DNA of 64,000 bases. Source: Silurus meridionalis. Taxonomy: Eukaryota; Chordata; Actinopteri; Siluriformes; Siluridae. This document shows positions 37,932 to 48,999 of the stretch, in pieces. A program made the position numbers and the translations under genes. The notes under the pieces were generated by a model. It ran no database searches and had not been told where the DNA came from. It saw nothing but the letters and a program-made list of their open reading frames with translations. The stretch is from NCBI RefSeq assembly GCF_014805685.1, contig NC_060896.1:3972389-4036388 (forward strand), given 5' to 3'. The number at the start of each line of letters is the position of its first letter. Position 1 is the first letter of the stretch.

Positions 37932-38074
37932 ACTGTTTTTGTATATATGCCTAGAGTGTGTTGGGTGTGGGTTTAAACTTGTGTATGTATGTTTGTCTAT
38001 GATCACCTTTTCACTTTTCCAGTTGCTCAGTAATCTGAGAACAGAGAATGTGTTTAATGATCGTACCGAGAGGG

Positions 38075-38122
<48 letters not shown>
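37498..38122. repeat. Cluster of (TC)n, (CA)n and (GT)n microsatellites
   Basis: TC/CA spans 37,498-37,565. GT arrays lie at 37,702-37,754, 37,874-37,927 and 38,076-38,122. Another GT array is at 38,897-38,943. Confidence 0.95.
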
Positions 38123-38129
<7 letters not shown>

Positions 38130-38589
38130 GAGGGGGATTAAGCAGAAGACACACATTTAGAAGACTACAGGGGAACTAACAAAAAACTTTTCTGTTATTT
38201 AGCCCAGAATATTACATGCTAATTCCTTGTACTTGAGCTAGCAGCTAGCTTCAAATCGACACACTTCCCATCATGCAGAGTCACGTACACCAAACACAAT
38301 GGCACCAGGTTTATAAACACAACCCTGCCACATCTACCATTGTAGTGATTGTGGAAGTCCCCGACTAGACCCACAACTATATATTGTATAGAAAGATGCA
38401 TGACAGATGGGATGGTGGTTAGCTTAAAAACTAGCAGACTAGTGTGGACTGGGATACCACAGGACCCTCAAAACAAAAGAAAACTGGGTCAGATGTCAAG
38501 CTCACAGGACAAAGAAAAGTTTTTTTTAACCCATGAGAACGTATAGGGACATTATAAAATGTGTTTACTGAAATTACTGATTCATCTTC

Positions 38590-38850
38590 AGGAGCTTCTG
38601 GATCCAGAGTCCAGAGAGAACTTAAAAAACAGCATGGATGGTGCACCAGTCCATCATCAATTTTCATCAACACCTAGCATAACTACTGATATGACCTGTT
38701 TAGATACTGACACGTTTTGGGGAGGTGGAGGGGGGGTTGGACGAGACCTGGAAGAAACCCAGAACACCCAAAGAACCCAAGATTAGGATTGAACTAGTCA
38801 CCCTGGAGTTGTGAGGTCATATACCATTGTCACAGTGCAAATGGAGCCTT
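38590..38850. repeat. Decayed interspersed repeat
   Basis: gatggtgcaccagtccatca, gaagaaacccagaacaccc and attgaactagtcaccctgga resemble a common fish repeat with cgaaccc..accctggaggtgtgagg at its end. Confidence 0.45.
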
Positions 38851-38893
38851 GTGGTGTGTTTTTTTAGTACAACATTGCAAAGAAGGTGGTTGA

Positions 38894-38946
<53 letters not shown>

Positions 38947-39251
38947 AGTCAGTCTTCTTGAGTTAAGGAGTGTGATGATTTGCAGAAACCAACCCTTACA
39001 CAATTTGTTTGTAAATCCCTAAATGTTTTGGTTTCTCTTTCAGAGTGTGCTAGTCACTGCACCACCATAGGGGTCTGGGCTATTTCTTATACCTGTATTT
39101 TGGCAAAGGATCAACTAAGTTTATGAGAAAATATTGTAGGTGGGTCCCAACAGTAATATCTGTATGACTGGGTCTGAACAAAATCCCCTGTATTCCTGTT
39201 GGATAAAGATTTATTAGATCTATTAGAAGAATATGAGCAATCCATATAGCC

Positions 39252-39943
39252 AGTGGTGGACGCAGTACACAAACCATGTACTTGAGTTAAAGTAGAGATA
39301 CACTCTGTAAAATAATACTCCAGTGAATGTAAAAAACTTTAAAAGTACAAAAAGTATTTGCATTTAAATGTACTTAAGTATCCAAAGTACTATGATTTAT
39401 TATGGCTATAAAGTTTCTATTATCATTTTTATCACAAGACTTTTTACTTAATCAACTCAGTTTATGTGAAAAGACTCGAATGTCACTGATCTATTAATAG
39501 AATTATATTAATGAGTCAAACATTGATTGATATCTATTAAAATGATCATGAACGCAAAATCCTCTTTTTAACTACTTAAAAAAATCATGCAAATAAGGTC
39601 ACGTGTGTTGAAACTGGAGTTTCTTTTTCATTTATTCCTCTCTAAATGTTCTGCTTGCTGTTGAACTGATGCTGAACTGGATGTTTGTATTAAGTAGATT
39701 CCACCAACCCTGGTTAGTGGCTTGGTGTGTGTTTGACCAGTTTTTATACACTGATAAATAAAAGGGAATGACTGATTTAGCTAAATTTAGTTAGAGTTAA
39801 AAGGAAGATATTTGACTTTGATATGTAGTGAAGTTAAAGTTAGTCTCCGCAAATACTTACGGCTACGCAAAAAAAAAAAAAGCTACTTAAGTACAGTAAC
39901 GCATTTCATTTACTTCCTTACTGTCCACCACTGCCGTTTGTCC
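39252..39943. mobile_element. hAT-like MITE with CAGTGGTGGAC ends
   Basis: The left end cagtggtggacgcagtac is matched inversely by ttactgtccaccactg on the right. Inside are actt-aagta phrases. A clean 8-bp target duplication is not obvious. A partial relative is at 1,130. Confidence 0.7.
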
Positions 39944-39949
39944 ACTGTT

Positions 39950-40900
39950 TTAAATGCCCCCCAAAAACTGCTCATTAATTAAACACCCCTTCACCCTTTC
40001 CTTTGTTTTCCAGTAATTTAAATGTTCACCAAACTACTGTAATTGTCTACCTGTCATCAAATGACAACCAAAATCTGGTCACAGATCAAATCACACAAAT
40101 GACTCACCTTTCATTCATTACTTTGATTGGGAGAACTGTTTGATATTCAAACCTTTACTTGTCAAATAATGTCTGCAAACAGTTTTTCCCATCATGGAGC
40201 TCTCAGTTATTCAGTGGTGCAATGCCAAAACCAATAGCACTATACACATCTAATGCGATGTCACTGTCTTTTTGTCTTGTTTGTCTATATAGTGTTGCTC
40301 TCTGGTTAGTAGTACAAAAAAACACAAACAAACACCACTCTACACTGTAGCACTGTCTGGAGATTCTTTTGTACTAAAATGTGTGTGTGAGGGGTGTCTA
40401 CTTTCTGACATCTGTTCAATTGCACCACTGAGAAACTCTTGGTGTTCTGATACCTTAACCACCAACACTTCACCAACACTAATGCTCTCACCAAACTCCC
40501 CCCTCATCAAAGATTCAATTCTTAAACACATTACCAACACCTGGTTTTCTTTACTTCTTCATAGAGAAGAACACTTGTATGTAGTTTCATGAAATAGCAC
40601 TACAATATGGATCAGTGTGAACTTGTAGATAAATCAAGACTTCCATATGCTCTGACACAATCTGGCCCAGATTTTCACACTATACCACACCACACCACAC
40701 CACACCACACCACACCACACGCTTCTCAGTCGACTGTTTTATCAGTCTATTCAGTAGCTGTGTAGCCTCAAGATCTACAGGGTCAAAAGGTCATGATAGT
40801 AAAGATGTCATCAGTTTTACAAGCGGCAGCAGATGAAAGCCAGAATAAGCGGAGGAATTCGGCTTCCAAACGCCTCTGTTGTTAACAGAATGACAGTCAT
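39950..40900. other. Intergenic DNA with a (CCACA)n tract
   Basis: (CCACA)n spans about 40,683-40,719. No gene is seen. Confidence 0.55.
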
Positions 40901-41059
40901 ACATATACAGTATCTCACAAAAGTGAGTGCACCCCTCACATTTCAGCAACCATTTTAGTGTTAGACAATACTATAGGAATGAGACTAGGTTATATTTTAG
41001 AGTAGTCAATGTGCAGCTTGTATAGCAGTACAGATTTACTGTCCTCTAAAAATAACTCA

Positions 41060-42110
41060 ATATACAGCCATTATTGTCAAAATTACTGGAGAGTACACAC
41101 TCAGTGAACATGTCAAAACTGTGTCAAAAGTGTATTTTGTGTGAGCACCATTGTTTTGTAGCACTGCTTTAATCCTCCTGGGCATGGAATTTACCAGAGC
41201 TGCACAGGTTGTTGCTGGGATCCTCTTCCACCCCTCCATAATGACATCACAAACTGCTGGATGTTAGACGTATGGTGCTTCTCCACCTTTCGCTTGAGGA
41301 TTTAGGGCTGGAGACATACTTGGCCACTCTATCATTTTCACCTTCACCTTCAGCAAGGCAGTTGTCATTTTGGTGGTATGTTTGGGGTCGTCATTATGTT
41401 GGAAAACTGCCATTCTGCCCAGTTTCTGAAGGGAGGGCATTAATTCCTGCTTTAGAATGTCACAGTACATGTTTTCATGTTTCCCTTAATGGAGCTCTGC
41501 TCCCCAGTACCAGCAGCACTCATGCAGCCCCAGACCATGATGCTAACACCACCATGCTTGACTGTAGGCAAAACACAATTTTCGTGATTCTCCTCACCAG
41601 GGCGTCGCCACACCATCTGAGCCAAAGAAGTTTATCTTACTCTCCTCAGACCACAGAACAAGGTTCCAGTAATTCATGCTATTGGACAGGTTGTCTTCAG
41701 TAAACTGTTTGTGGGCTTTTTGTGAGCCAGTTTCAGTAGAAGCTTCCTTCTGAGACGACGGCCAAGTAAACTGACTTGTTGCAGTGTGAGTCTGATGAGT
41801 CATTCTGAGCACTGACGAGTGGACCTTCCACTTCTCCTCTAAACCTCAACAAAAGCAATGCTGCAGCACTCATTTTTTAAAGCAGCTTCTGCACTTGACG
41901 CACAGTACGAGGACCCGACTTCTTTGATGGACCCTTGTGAGACCTGTTCAGAGTGGAACCCGTCTTGGAAAACCTCTGTATTACACTGAACACTGTACTG
42001 TAACTCAGTTTCAGGGTGTTACTGAACTTCTTACAGCCTCGGCTTCTTTGTGGAGTGCAGCAATTCTAATTCTCAAATCCTCAGAGAGTCTTTACCATGA
42101 GGTCCATGTT
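41060..42110 (-). pseudogene. Broken Tc1-like DDE transposase
   Basis: Read on the minus strand. An N-terminal HTH region near 42,085 (SEDLRIRIAALHKE) is followed by stops. The next block has MNYWNLVLWSEESKINFFGS (41,660-41,600), the first-Asp region with Glu in the usual D or E position (WSDES/T). Then come MYCDILKQELMPSL and VFQHNDDPKHT (41,470-41,370), the second catalytic Asp region. Next is a WPSMSPALNP block, normally WPSMSPDLNP, so the third acidic region is altered. Last is the C-terminal WKRIPATTCAALVNSMPRRI and a worn NNGAHTKY. Pieces are in different frames, so no protein is made. It would have acted as a nuclear cut-and-paste transposase. Confidence 0.88.
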
Positions 42111-42430
42111 GAACATCCAGTGGTCAGTATAAGAAAATTGTAATAAAATCAACAAATTTGAAACTACCCCAATACAAGATACACAAATTTGTATGGTCCT
42201 GTCAAGCAGACAAAAACATGAACATGATAAATTTGACATGTGGCTTTACATGCTTACATGGCTAAAAGCTGTTATTATTTAGACAATAATGGCTGTATGT
42301 TGAGTTATTATCAGAGGACAGTAAATCTGTACTGATATACGAGCTGCACATTGACTACTCTAAAATGAATCCAAGTTTAATTTCAATAGTTTTGTCCCTT
42401 GAGAAGATACACCAAAATGGTTGCTGAAAT

Positions 42431-42923
42431 TGCCATCTTGGTCCTTCTCCCATCGGACAGACGCTACAGGTGCCTCAGAGCCACACAAACAGAGTAAAAA
42501 ATAGCTCTTTTTCCTGTGACGGTTTCTGCATTAAACAGCTGATTCTGTGTATTTTGTACTCCTTATCCACTACACATTTATTTTTCGCACCATCCATAAC
42601 TCTTGCACTACTGTACGTTCCACCCATATTTATACTGTATATACTGTATCATACTGTACATTCACACTTGTACATAACTATATCATGTCATTTGAGTATT
42701 TTATCTTTTGACGTCAAATCTATGCATAATCTTTGCATAGTATATTGTATATTACTATATCATATATTACCTACTGCACCTTCTGTACATTAATCACCCT
42801 CATCCCTGTATATATGGACCTCATACCCTATTTATCTTACTGTTATTTATTGTACTTACCCTATTTATGTACTGTGTACCTTGCACAGTGACAATAAAGT
42901 TTAATCTAATCTAATCTATTCTA
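42431..42923 (+). mobile_element. LINE 3' end inserted in the Tc1 right end
   Basis: Begins tgccatcttggtccttctcc, contains catcggacagacgctacagg, and ends ...gacaataaagtttaatctaa with an (AATCT)n tail. aaat occurs on both sides (42,427-42,430 and 42,924-42,927), probably a short target duplication. It is the 3' non-coding end of an L2- or CR1-like non-LTR element. The reverse transcriptase is missing, as expected of 5' truncation. Confidence 0.75.
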
Positions 42924-42957
42924 AAATGTGAGGGGTGCACTTACTTCTTGACGCATA

Positions 42958-43635
42958 GCCAACGAAACGATACATTAAAGATACATGTAAAGAGGCTACC
43001 GATGCGAAACGATTCACTCTATCGATACGATCCAATTTCGATTTGATTCAACACAATATGATGCAATGGAAAAAACATGATGCTATTCAGTTTAATATGG
43101 TACAGACAGTTCTCTTTAAATATTTGGTTCAGACAGACAGCAAATCATTTTACTTAAGTATGTCTTTTTCTAAAAATTGGCCTTTGTAGTTAAAAAAAAT
43201 AAAAGAAATCGCTTAAATAAAAGCAGACCTTCTTTTCCTCTTCTTTTACCAGGAAAGTTACAGCTCTACCTCTGCCATGTTGATCTGTATTCTATGTGAC
43301 ACTAAGGACACGCCTCGGTCTCCGTAGTGTTGTGATACCTCATAATCACGTAGCAGCAGTGATGCTGAGAGACCGCACTCGTGAAAGGGTTCAGCGAGGA
43401 AAAATTAATCAACATATAAAATATTGGTCACAAATTATTATCACTTTCTAAATAATAAAAGTATAGCGCATTTACTTACAATTATATGTAAATAATTTTT
43501 TTTATTTACTGATGCAGTTATGTTCAAAACTATACATTGTGATACAAACTTCTATCTGATGCACACTTTTTTAAATCGATGCATCACATCGTTAACTTTC
43601 AACGCAAATCAGTGAATTTTACCGTCCCTGGTACA
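42958..43635. mobile_element. 'gatgtgcatc' DNA-transposon-like repeat, copy 3
   Basis: acgatacattaaagatacat, gcgaaacgattcactctatc, agctctacctctgccatg, cggtctccgtagtgttgtga, then taaatcgatgcatcacatcg and gtgaattttaccgtccctgg. It abuts the Tc1 right end and lacks its own left end. Confidence 0.6.
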
Positions 43636-43639
43636 ATAG

Positions 43640-44260
43640 CATCATTTTTTGGAGCTTTCTTTTTTTTTGTCTCTAGATCAGTATATAAATATTTATTTTT
43701 CTCTTGTGAGCCATGTAGTAGACACATGCTGTTATTTCCCTGAGTTCAGACTGGGCGTGTTTCTCACAGCTGTTTCTTCATTCAATGTGACAACGAAAGT
43801 CAAAACTAAAATTCAAGCTGGGCTAAAGGGTGTAAAAAAAGCTCAGGTGGTTGCAGGTGAGAAAAGTGCTGTTTTTTTTGCCACACCAGCAAAAACCACA
43901 GCACATCCTTATCAGCTCTTATCAGCAGAGACAGAGGAGGATTTTGACCAGTCTCTTATCTGTTTATAATTAGCGGCTCTGCTGCAGGCGACGATCATTG
44001 CATTCACTGCCACATTAACCACTTGTATTCGTCATTTCTTCATCTGTTGAATGTATTATTCATTTGTTCATCGTTGAACGTACATTTAGACCAGCGCAAA
44101 GTCTTGTTCGCTGATGAGTCCTAGGCATTGACAAGCAATGAAAAGCTGGATTTAAAGAAACACTTCAATACTTATTCAGCATTCCTTCATTTATGTGTAT
44201 TTTTATTACTTTTTATTTCTGGAGCAGAAGAACCTCAGTGTCCTGTACCTCCTAACCCCA
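43640..44260. other. Intergenic DNA with an unmatched 106-codon frame
   Basis: A plus-strand frame at 43,649-43,969 has a hydrophobic start and a Lys-rich middle (KVKTKIQAGLKGVKKAQ). I know no matching family and see no splice or promoter context, so it is probably chance. Confidence 0.4.
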
Positions 44261-44941
44261 TCCCCCCCAACCGAACGCTTTTGAGATACACTGGAACTGC
44301 TTACTGATCTTCTGACTTCCACCAACATCAGTACATGATCCACACTTCATGTAGAGTTTGGACACTGGATCTCTTTGAGTGTTTAAAGGCTCTGGCATGG
44401 AGAATCTGGTGTTGGATCTGTGATGATCGCAAATGTTGAGCTATTTTCTGAGTTGCTCAGTAGCTCCTAGTTTTATAACCACAAATGACTGAAAAATACT
44501 GTAGAAAGATCATTACTCATAATCACACACTCCAGTGCTCATGTTAGTTCTCACTCTCCAGTGTTCTGTATTGTTTAAAGACTATAATCACACTCTTGAT
44601 GTCACCCAAATGAGGATGGGTTCCCCTTTTGCGTCTGGTTCCTCTCAAGGTTTCTTCCTCATAACATCTAGGGCAGGGGTGGCCAACCCGCGGCTCGCGA
44701 GCCGCATGCGGCTCTTTGGCTGGTTTCATGCGGCTCTTACGTTCATATCAAAGTTTGTGTTTGTTTTTTAATGTGCGTGTTCGCTTCGCTTGTGTTCAAT
44801 ACGTTGAGTTTAAGACTTAAATAAGCTTGCCCCTACTGGGAAACTTTGCGGTATATCAGACCTGGGCAAATTACGGCCCGCGGGCCACATCCGGCCCTTT
44901 GTACGTCCCTGTCCGGCCCACGTGAGGCCAATCATAAATTA

Positions 44942-45380
44942 CAGGGATGCACCGAAAATGTTCTGCCGAAATACCTGAATCACCGAAACAACACAGCAGA
45001 AACACAATTGTAATGACGCAATAAAAAAGCGCAGCAGCACACGGTTATCTGGATAAGAGCCACATGTCTGCGGTGTGCGGAGAGCGATTTGCAAAACATG
45101 CAATGCTGAAATTTCAAGAGGGGGTGTATCTGCAGAGAGTTTCTCCAAGTTGGGTTTAATTTATCACCTGAAATCCAAACATCCCGATTGCCTTCTAAAT
45201 ATGAGAAGAACGCGGCGCAGAAAAGTAAAGTCAATCCGAGCATGCGCACTCCGTCTGTAGCGGAAGTTTTTGAAAAGGCAGGAAAGTTTTCCAGTGATGG
45301 TGCCTAGGCAAAAGGCATAACACAAAAAATTATGGAATTCATTGCCGTTTGAATTGAATTTTCATTTCGGTGCATCCCTA
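44942..45380 (+). mobile_element. hAT element 3, nested in element 2
   Basis: Left end cagggatgcaccgaaa, right end tttcggtgcatccct with the last base changed. Flanks ataaatta and aaatatta are a worn 8-bp duplication (two differences). It encodes a BED zinc-finger fragment (separate entry). Confidence 0.8.
45075..45260 (+). pseudogene. BED zinc-finger fragment of a hAT transposase
   Basis: The frame reads AICKTCNAEISRGGVSAESF, then SKLGLIYHLKSKHPD. The Cys-x2-Cys and His-x4-His zinc ligands of a BED finger (transposon DNA-binding domain) are intact. The RNase-H-like catalytic domain and dimerisation region are absent, and the end of the frame is unrelated. It is a fragment of a non-autonomous element. 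Confidence 0.8.
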
Positions 45381-45876
45381 AAATATTATCGTTGGTGTGG
45401 CCCTCTGACACAATTCAGGTTTCTCATGTGGCCCCTTGTAAAAATTAATTGCCCACCCCTGCGGTATATTCATCTCACGCACATGCGCATTTGACTAAAA
45501 TACCGTATTGAACTCAAGTGAAGTAAACACGCACATAAAAAACACACGTGAAATCAAAGCATCGACCTGTTCTGACTGACACACGTGAAAGAATTGCTTC
45601 GAGTGGCAACAACGGAATACGAGGCAGATTTGAAGAGGATTGTTTAAGACAAGGAATGCCAAAAGTCCCACTGAGTAACATGCATAGTAAAAGAAAAACG
45701 CTATTGTAAATTATTATATTTTTGTTTGTGGACTTGGTTAAACTGAGAGTTTGTGTGTGAGACAGTGCACACAATGTTCATTGTTGAAAATGACTGGCCT
45801 GTGGTCTTAGAACTGTAGGAGTCAATTTCTGTCATTATGTTGGTGTGTGACATTTACAATAAATCTGGCTGAGCAG

Positions 45877-45879
<3 letters not shown>

Positions 45880-45951
<72 letters not shown>
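45880..45951. repeat. (GT)n microsatellite inside hAT element 1
   Basis: About 36 GT units. Confidence 0.95.
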
Positions 45952-45957
<6 letters not shown>

Positions 45958-46359
45958 GAAGGGATGGGTGATGTTCATGTGTGCCCATGTGTATGATGTG
46001 GCTCTTTGCGGTAACACAGTAAAAAATGTGGCTCTTGGTCTCTGACTGGTTGGCCACCCCTGATCTAAGGGAGTTTTTCCTTGCCAAAGTCACCATGGCT
46101 GCTCATCAGGGATAAACACACATCGTTCACCTTCACTGATAAATTCTGTAAAGCTGCTTTGAGACAACGTCTGTTGTAAAAAGTGTAATAAAAATAAACT
46201 GGACATGATTATAGTAATACTCTAAAATCAACACTACTTCCCACAACTACAACACCCCCCCCAAAATCTAGTGGAAAACCTTCTCGAAAGAATGGAGGAG
46301 TTTATAATAACAGCAGAGCCGAAAATAAATCTGGAATGAGATGTTCGAAAAGTACAGTG

Positions 46360-47790
46360 TTCAGCTCAATGAGGTCTTTCGCTTACTGGGAAAAAGGGTG
46401 TGTGGGGTTTAATCTAGTAGTTGGAACTTTTAATATAAGACAAAAACATGAAGAACAACATGGAAAAATTACTTTTACCACTGAGCTAGCACTTCCCAAT
46501 GTTATCACGTCTCAAATGTATCTTGAGTGTTTAGCTGTTTCACTGAGCTGTGATCAGAGCAACCGATTTCTAAAAGCCCCACGTAAAAAGTTTGTATTAT
46601 CAGATCAGTGACACTTCAGTGCCACCATGTAGAATCAAATTCATTAACACCAGATTTGATCTGATTCTCCACGAATCCTCTCTTCAGATTTCGGATCTGG
46701 ACCCGAGCTCTTGTAGTCTTTCCGCTCAGATTACCATCGTATCTTTCTATCACACTGAACAGTCTCATTATAAATAACATTGAGACAAAAATGCAGGCGA
46801 AAGCTTCTGAAAGCCAGCCACGGCAAACAAACACTCCGGCCCACACACATGCTTACTCGAGTAAACACAGACTCCTTTACAAACACACACACATGCATAC
46901 ACAAGTCCTAAATCAGCCCACATGGACAGGAAGTGGTGATAACATCACTTCCCCTGAGCTGGTGGAGTGTGGAGAATGGAGTGGGATGGATGTGAGGTGT
47001 GAGACTGTGAGAACTGGAGAGAGTGAAGCTCTTAAATTCGGTCACTCAAAGCTATTTATGCGTGTTGTGTGTTAAAGTCAAGGAACTAAAGTGTTCCTGC
47101 TGTGTTTTTGGAAATACACACACCATTGTAAAGCTTTTACAGCGTTTTTCAGAGCACGTTGGTGTTCCCAGGATTTCCCATGGCGCAATTCTTTAGGCTC
47201 TGGTAATTGCACCTTTCTGCCAGTTTATGCCTCTGCTAACACGCCTAAATCTGCAGCGCTTATAGATAATGAGTGTTTTCGTATTTGGATAGATCTTTTT
47301 CCTCAAGGGAGAGAAATTGGCCCGTTTAAGTGCTATAACCCTTTGACCAGACAAAGTAATCTCTCCTGAGAGTTACACTTCAGAGGCCTCTTCTGTTATC
47401 TCTCTCATTTTTCGCTCTCAAGCCCAGTGTTTTTCATTCATTACATGTAATCAGCACACACAGGCATGGAAATACACATGTACTATATACCTAAACAAAC
47501 AGACAAGTACGCACACACACACACACATACACACACACACACAGAGAGAACAACATTTTCAGCCGCTCAGCCAAAAACGTGTAGTAGAAACCGATCATTA
47601 AAAGTTGCCTGGGGTGTATTTCCAACACGTAATCATGATACAAGGAAATAATTCAGCAGAAAAAATCTCGGAAAGTTCGCCATGTTCGTGGTTACGTTTC
47701 CCTTTTGAACACACAATCTAAGGTGAAATGATCCATTCATTCATTTCATAAACAGTGTCCTGCATTATTATATTTTACATTTGCTCTACA
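46360..47790. other. Mostly unique intergenic DNA
   Basis: No recognised repeats except a short (CA)n at about 47,512-47,541. 47,090-47,400 looks non-repetitive and mid-GC, so it is a candidate conserved element. No coding frame is supported. Confidence 0.45.
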
Positions 47791-47799
47791 ACATACACT

Positions 47800-47965
47800 A
47801 GATTGACAAAAGTATTGGGACACCTGATTCTTCCGTTCATATTGAGTTCCATACAAAATTAGCTTGGACGTTTTCAGCATTGCATTTTACCTTCACTTGA
47901 ACTAGGAGACCAGAACCTGTTCCAGCTTGACAATGTCACAAATCCATCTCTAAGAAGATTTACGA
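47800..47965 (+). mobile_element. Tc1-derived fragment
   Basis: ctagattgacaaaagtattg, cttcacttgaactaggagac, ctgttccagcttgacaatg. Confidence 0.65.
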
Positions 47966-48519
47966 GGAAACTTGGGTGCACGGGTACGACCCAGTCTTTA
48001 CAGTGGAAGAGCCCATCATCTCGACTACCAAAAAAGGGCGAGGCCGGTCCGTATTTCAAACGTATGTCGTGTCGAACGTCTCTGTGGCAGATTTGTCCAG
48101 TTTCACGTTTGCTCTTTGCTCTATCTCGCTGTCCATGATGAAACCGCAGATGTGAGAAAGCATGTGGTCAGAAATCTCCCATTTCCCTGCACCACTCTGT
48201 ATTTATAGACATCGTGAAAGTCATGGATGGAGGGAACGAAGATGAAGACCTGGTTCAGTGAAGCACAGAGGCGAATCCTTGTTTGTTAATTAGTACCACA
48301 CTTGGGTCATTAACACTCATTACAGATAAATCTGCTCTCAACTGGGATGCAGAAGTGCTGAATAACGTGTGAAAAGAAACGCAAACTTGAAAAGCGCAGC
48401 ACAGAAACGAAGGCTTTTTAAACACAACAGAAAGAGAAAAGGACAGAATGCAGGGCTTGCAGCATTGCACATAACCTACTCCCACACTTTGACCAAATCA
48501 CTTGTGTCTATGTCTTTGT

Positions 48520-48581
<62 letters not shown>

Positions 48582-48995
48582 TTAAAAACAAAGTGGCTGT
48601 ATAGTTGCTGGTGACTCAGCCAGTGAGCAGCCAGCAGCTGCATGAGCTGAACACACTGCAGGAGGAATTAGTCACCATCTTTCTTCTTCTCTTTACATTC
48701 CTCTCCATCGCTTTCTACACTGATTAAAGACAAAACATGCACATCAGGCAAGCAACAAGAGAAAACAAAATTGTGTAAATAAAAACAACGTTTTCTTTTA
48801 CTGTTACATCCCGACCAGCCCTGACTGACGAGTCTAGGAGACAGAGTAAAGGGTGTAGGGATACGGGTTAAAGGGTGAATGAGTCACTGATAAAAGTTGT
48901 AGGAGTTGAGGATAAGGAGGTCTGAATTTTTGATGTTGATGTTGAGGGTAGAGGAATCAGGGTTGTGGAAAAAAATATCTTGTTCTGGAGTGCAT
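47966..48995. other. Intergenic DNA with a (GT)n array
   Basis: GT spans 48,524-48,580. The rest shows no gene. Confidence 0.5.
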
Positions 48996-48999
48996 GAGT

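Larger units (their letters stand above)
40906..42957 (-). mobile_element. Near-full-length Tc1-like transposon with long inverted ends
   Basis: The left end (tatctcacaaaagtgagtgc, acccctcacatttcagc) and the right end are inverse copies for about 190 bp. Examples are gtagtcaatgtgcagct against agctgcacattgactac, and acagccattattgtc against gacaataatggctgt. TA dinucleotides flank both sides, the expected Tc1 target. The coding region lies on the minus strand between the ends and is broken (separate entry). A LINE end interrupts the right inverted repeat. Without it the element is about 1.56 kb, the usual Tc1 size. Confidence 0.88.
44857..45461. mobile_element. hAT element 2, nested in element 1
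   Basis: Left end cagacctgggcaaatta, right end taattgcccacccctg (imperfect inverted pair). The flanking 8-mers are both cggtatat (44,849-44,856 and 45,462-45,469), a perfect hAT target duplication. Confidence 0.9.
44674..46062. mobile_element. hAT element 1 (outer), CAGGGGTGGCCAACC ends
   Basis: Left end caggggtggccaacc and right end ggttggccacccctg are a perfect 15-bp inverted pair. The flanking 8-mers atctaggg (44,666-44,673) and atctaagg (46,063-46,070) differ by one base, as expected for a hAT target duplication. It contains a (GT)n array (45,880-45,951) and hAT element 2. No intact transposase is seen. Confidence 0.9.
44580..46205 (+). mobile_element. Dispersed repeat family R, copy 5, split by hAT elements
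   Basis: The left part 44,580-44,673 (gaggatgggttccccttttg, ctctcaaggtttcttcctca) and the right part 46,063-46,205 (gagtttttccttgccaaagt, gctgctttgagacaacgtct) are continuous with other R copies once the insertion at 44,674-46,062 is removed. Confidence 0.82.
44268..46358 (+). mobile_element. Tc1-derived copy split by a nested stack
   Basis: 44,268-44,340 (gaacgcttttgagatacact, ccaccaacatcagtacatga) and 46,252-46,358 (aaaatctagtggaaaacctt, gaatgagatgttcgaaaagt) are successive parts of the Tc1-derived family. The 1.9 kb between them holds family R and three hAT elements. That both parts are one copy is inferred. Confidence 0.5.

Noticed and set aside
41057..42110. Working Tc1 transposase
   Set aside because: Stops and frame changes split it, and the SPDLNP block is altered to SPALNP.
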